Part shown: positions 15,882-17,511 of the stretch, piece after piece
Layout: each line of letters begins with the position of its first letter
Numbering within the stretch: position 1 is the stretch's first letter
Origin: Butyrivibrio sp.
Lineage (GTDB): Bacteria; Bacillota_A; Clostridia; Lachnospirales; Lachnospiraceae
NCBI GenBank assembly: GCA_024690635.1
Contig: JAILOW010000090.1
Location: forward strand, 1 to 17,511
Reading direction: 5' to 3'
Length of the DNA stretch: 17,511 nucleotides
Made by a program: the position numbers and the translations under genes
The notes under the pieces: model-generated
Told to the model about the DNA's origin: nothing
Database searches by the model: none
What the model saw: only the letters and a program-made list of their open reading frames with translations

Positions 15882-16049
15882 ATGGCACTTTTCTTACAGA
15901 TTTTAAAAATAGTTGCAATCGTTCTGGTGATCTTTTTCGGAGTAACCTTCACGGTTTATTTCTTCAACCTTGATATGAAGCTTACTGCCGCTATCGAGCC
16001 CTGGCTTTTAAAGCACTACGACAAGATAGACAGAGATCAGCATCTGTAA
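15882..16049 (+). CDS. 55-residue single-pass membrane protein
   Basis: The small gene has a textbook site, GGAG seven bases before the ATG, and ends 25 bases before a strong terminator. The protein begins MALFLQILKIVAIVLVIFFG and has one membrane helix (about 4-29), then a short charged tail (about 30-55; includes IEPWLLKHYDKIDRDQ). A C-terminus in the cytosol or outside cannot be decided from charge with confidence. It follows the second dehydratase subunit by 39 bases with no promoter between, so it is the third gene of that operon. I do not recognise a family. A membrane anchor or accessory factor for the dehydratase pair is a guess from context. Confidence 0.8.
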   Translation: MALFLQILKIVAIVLVIFFGVTFTVYFFNLDMKLTAAIEPWLLKHYDKIDRDQHL

Positions 16050-16073
16050 ATCCATATAAATTCACGCAAAAAT

Positions 16074-16102
16074 AAAACGGTGGCCCTAGGTCACCGTTTT
16101 TT
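16074..16102. terminator. Bidirectional rho-independent terminator between convergent genes
   Basis: The arms AAAACGGTGGCC and GGTCACCGTTTT pair over 12 positions with one G-T wobble around a CTA loop. The plus strand ends in TTTTTT; the minus strand continues TTTTATTTTTG. It therefore serves both the dehydratase operon and the GGDEF-EAL gene, whose stop codon is eight bases away. Confidence 0.92.
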
Positions 16103-16110
16103 GATATTCT

Positions 16111-17511
16111 TTATTCCCAGTCAAGTCCCTTTTCTCTTGTATAGGCTCTTGATTCTTCCAAAGGCATGGGCTTTCCGAAATAATAGCCCTGCACCCTCTC
16201 ACAACCTACTGACTTAAGGAAATCAAACTGCTCCTGTGTTTCCACACCCTCACATAAAGGAGACAGTCCCATCTCTTTTGCACCTTTGATTATGTAGGAC
16301 ATAAGAGTTCCGGTCTTGGGATTTTTGCCATAATTCTTTAAAAATACCATATCCATCTTTAATACATCAAATTCATACTCTGCTATGGTATTAAGTGAAG
16401 AATATCCGCTTCCAAAATCATCGATCCAGATATGATAACCCATCTCTCTCATTCTGTCGCATTCAGACTTAATAAATCCAACGTTATCATCAAGAGCACT
16501 CTCAGTTATCTCAAGATCCAGCATATTTACCGGAACATTGTTTACTTCTCTTACACTGTCAATATATCCGAATATATCGCAAAGCTCAAAATCAAGCCTT
16601 GAAATATTGATGGATACGGGAACAAGTGACTCTCCTGCCTCCCAAAGCTTTACATAATCCTCGCATACCTGATTGGCAACATACTTATCCACAAAATGAA
16701 TCAGGTGAAACTGCTCAAGGGTATCGATAAAGTCAGCAGGGGAAAGAAAGCCTATCTCAGGATCTATCCATCTGACCAAAGCCTCGTAGCCACAGATCTT
16801 TCCTGTTTCTACTCTGATAACAGGCTGGTAGAAAACCTTGATGTAACCGTTTTTTACAGCGTTATAGATGTTATCAACAACATACTGCTGTTTACGCATC
16901 TTTTCACGAAGGTACTCATCATAAACAAAGTAGTTGATATCATGCCTGTTCTTTATACTGTTGCAGGCAAGACGGGCATGATCACAGGCAAGGCCCACTT
17001 CGGCCAGCTTATCATCAAGGAAGTATATACCCGCTTTTATTCTCACACGCATATTTGTGTCTTTCGCAAGGAGCATATCTTTATATACGCCGTCAACCTT
17101 CTTGATCACATCATCATGGTCTCCCAGCTCACATACTACGAAATGGTCATCAGAAAACCTTGAAACTGTTCCCTCAGGGAAACGATTCTTAATAGTCTTA
17201 GCAAGATAACAAAGAAGGTCATCTCCAAGCTTAAAACCGTGCTGTTCATTATATATCTTGAAATTCGGGATATCGAAATGAATAAAGGATATTTCCTGTC
17301 TGCGAATCTCAAAGGACGACAAAAGCATCTGAACCTTCTGATAAAAGAAAGACATGTTAAAAAGACCCGTAAGAGAATCGGTATCCTTGTTCTGAGAAAG
17401 TATTTCAGCTTCTGCATAGGAGTTTCTGGTGTTATTGAAGAACTTATTCTGATCAACGTCCACAATAAGGACATAGAAAAAACGCTTACCGTTTTCCCAG
17501 TGAAGAAGGTG
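16111..17511 (-). CDS. GGDEF-EAL protein, degenerate GGDEF and intact EAL; c-di-GMP phosphodiesterase, 5' partial
   Basis: The frame stays open to the right edge (visible start HLLHWENGKRFFYVLIVDVD), so the gene continues outside the window; a GTG at 17463 is an internal codon. The visible 466 residues start with what looks like the end of a sensory domain, possibly PAS. The GGDEF domain keeps DTDSLTGLFN (43-52) and NFKIYNEQHGFKLGDD, but the active-site loop is SDDHF (120-124) instead of GGDEF, so cyclase activity is unlikely. The EAL domain is complete: YEALVRW with Glu243, Asn302 in SINIS, Glu334 in LEIT, the DDFGSG motif (364-369), Lys385, Glu421 in EGVET, and Gln441 in QGYYFGKP. It should hydrolyse c-di-GMP to pGpG; the GGDEF-like part may bind GTP as a regulator. 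It converges on the dehydratase operon across a shared terminator. Confidence 0.93.
   Translation of the reverse strand, partial: HLLHWENGKRFFYVLIVDVDQNKFFNNTRNSYAEAEILSQNKDTDSLTGLFNMSFFYQKVQMLLSSFEIRRQEISFIHFDIPNFKIYNEQHGFKLGDDLLCYLAKTIKNRFPEGTVSRFSDDHFVVCELGDHDDVIKKVDGVYKDMLLAKDTNMRVRIKAGIYFLDDKLAEVGLACDHARLACNSIKNRHDINYFVYDEYLREKMRKQQYVVDNIYNAVKNGYIKVFYQPVIRVETGKICGYEALVRWIDPEIGFLSPADFIDTLEQFHLIHFVDKYVANQVCEDYVKLWEAGESLVPVSINISRLDFELCDIFGYIDSVREVNNVPVNMLDLEITESALDDNVGFIKSECDRMREMGYHIWIDDFGSGYSSLNTIAEYEFDVLKMDMVFLKNYGKNPKTGTLMSYIIKGAKEMGLSPLCEGVETQEQFDFLKSVGCERVQGYYFGKPMPLEESRAYTREKGLDWE

Overview
The window looks like a chromosomal stretch of a low-to-mid GC anaerobic Firmicute, most likely Lachnospiraceae (Butyrivibrio/Pseudobutyrivibrio-like). 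This rests on gene content and protein style: a NifU-like scaffold of the kind recalled from this family, a TopB with a TDSGREGE Toprim motif, QMREIRLGL-type repeats, and strong GGAG ribosome binding sites with AT-rich spacers. It is an inference from recognition, not from a search. No rRNA, tRNA, CRISPR array, insertion sequence, integrase or phage gene was seen.

Layout. Minus strand, 1-141: the first 47 codons of a NifU-like Fe-S scaffold protein, running off the left edge. Minus strand, about 278-6983: a probable five-gene operon read argH, asd, a DUF234-type AAA protein, topB, then a left-handed beta-helix acyltransferase. Spacing is tight from asd onward (2-nt gap, 8-nt overlap, 24-nt gap). 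A candidate promoter lies in front of argH. Two genes serve amino-acid synthesis (arginine; the aspartate family), one is a topoisomerase, one resembles the acyltransferase half of GlmU, and the AAA protein appears to have lost its nucleotide-binding and nuclease residues. Minus strand, 7097-9604: a FapA/DUF342 protein with about twelve ~26-residue helical repeats in front. Minus strand, 9685-12873: a 1062-residue lipoprotein that fuses a NamZ-type exo-N-acetylmuramidase (DUF1343/GH171) to a NagZ-type GH3 beta-N-acetylglucosaminidase. This would be a single polypeptide able to strip peptidoglycan glycan strands sugar by sugar.

A divergent promoter region (12874-13081) separates this from a plus-strand operon (13082-16049). 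That operon has two 2-hydroxyacyl-CoA dehydratase-family subunits that overlap by 8 nt, then a 55-residue single-pass membrane protein. No ATPase activator gene for the dehydratase is present in the window. A strong bidirectional terminator (16074-16102) separates the operon from a converging GGDEF-EAL gene on the minus strand. Its GGDEF motif is degenerate and its EAL domain is intact. The reading frame is open to the right edge, so the gene is partial.

The best candidates for something undescribed are the dehydratase pair with its small membrane protein, the one-chain NamZ-NagZ glycan-strand hydrolase, and the conserved-looking but catalytically stripped AAA/DUF234 protein next to topB.
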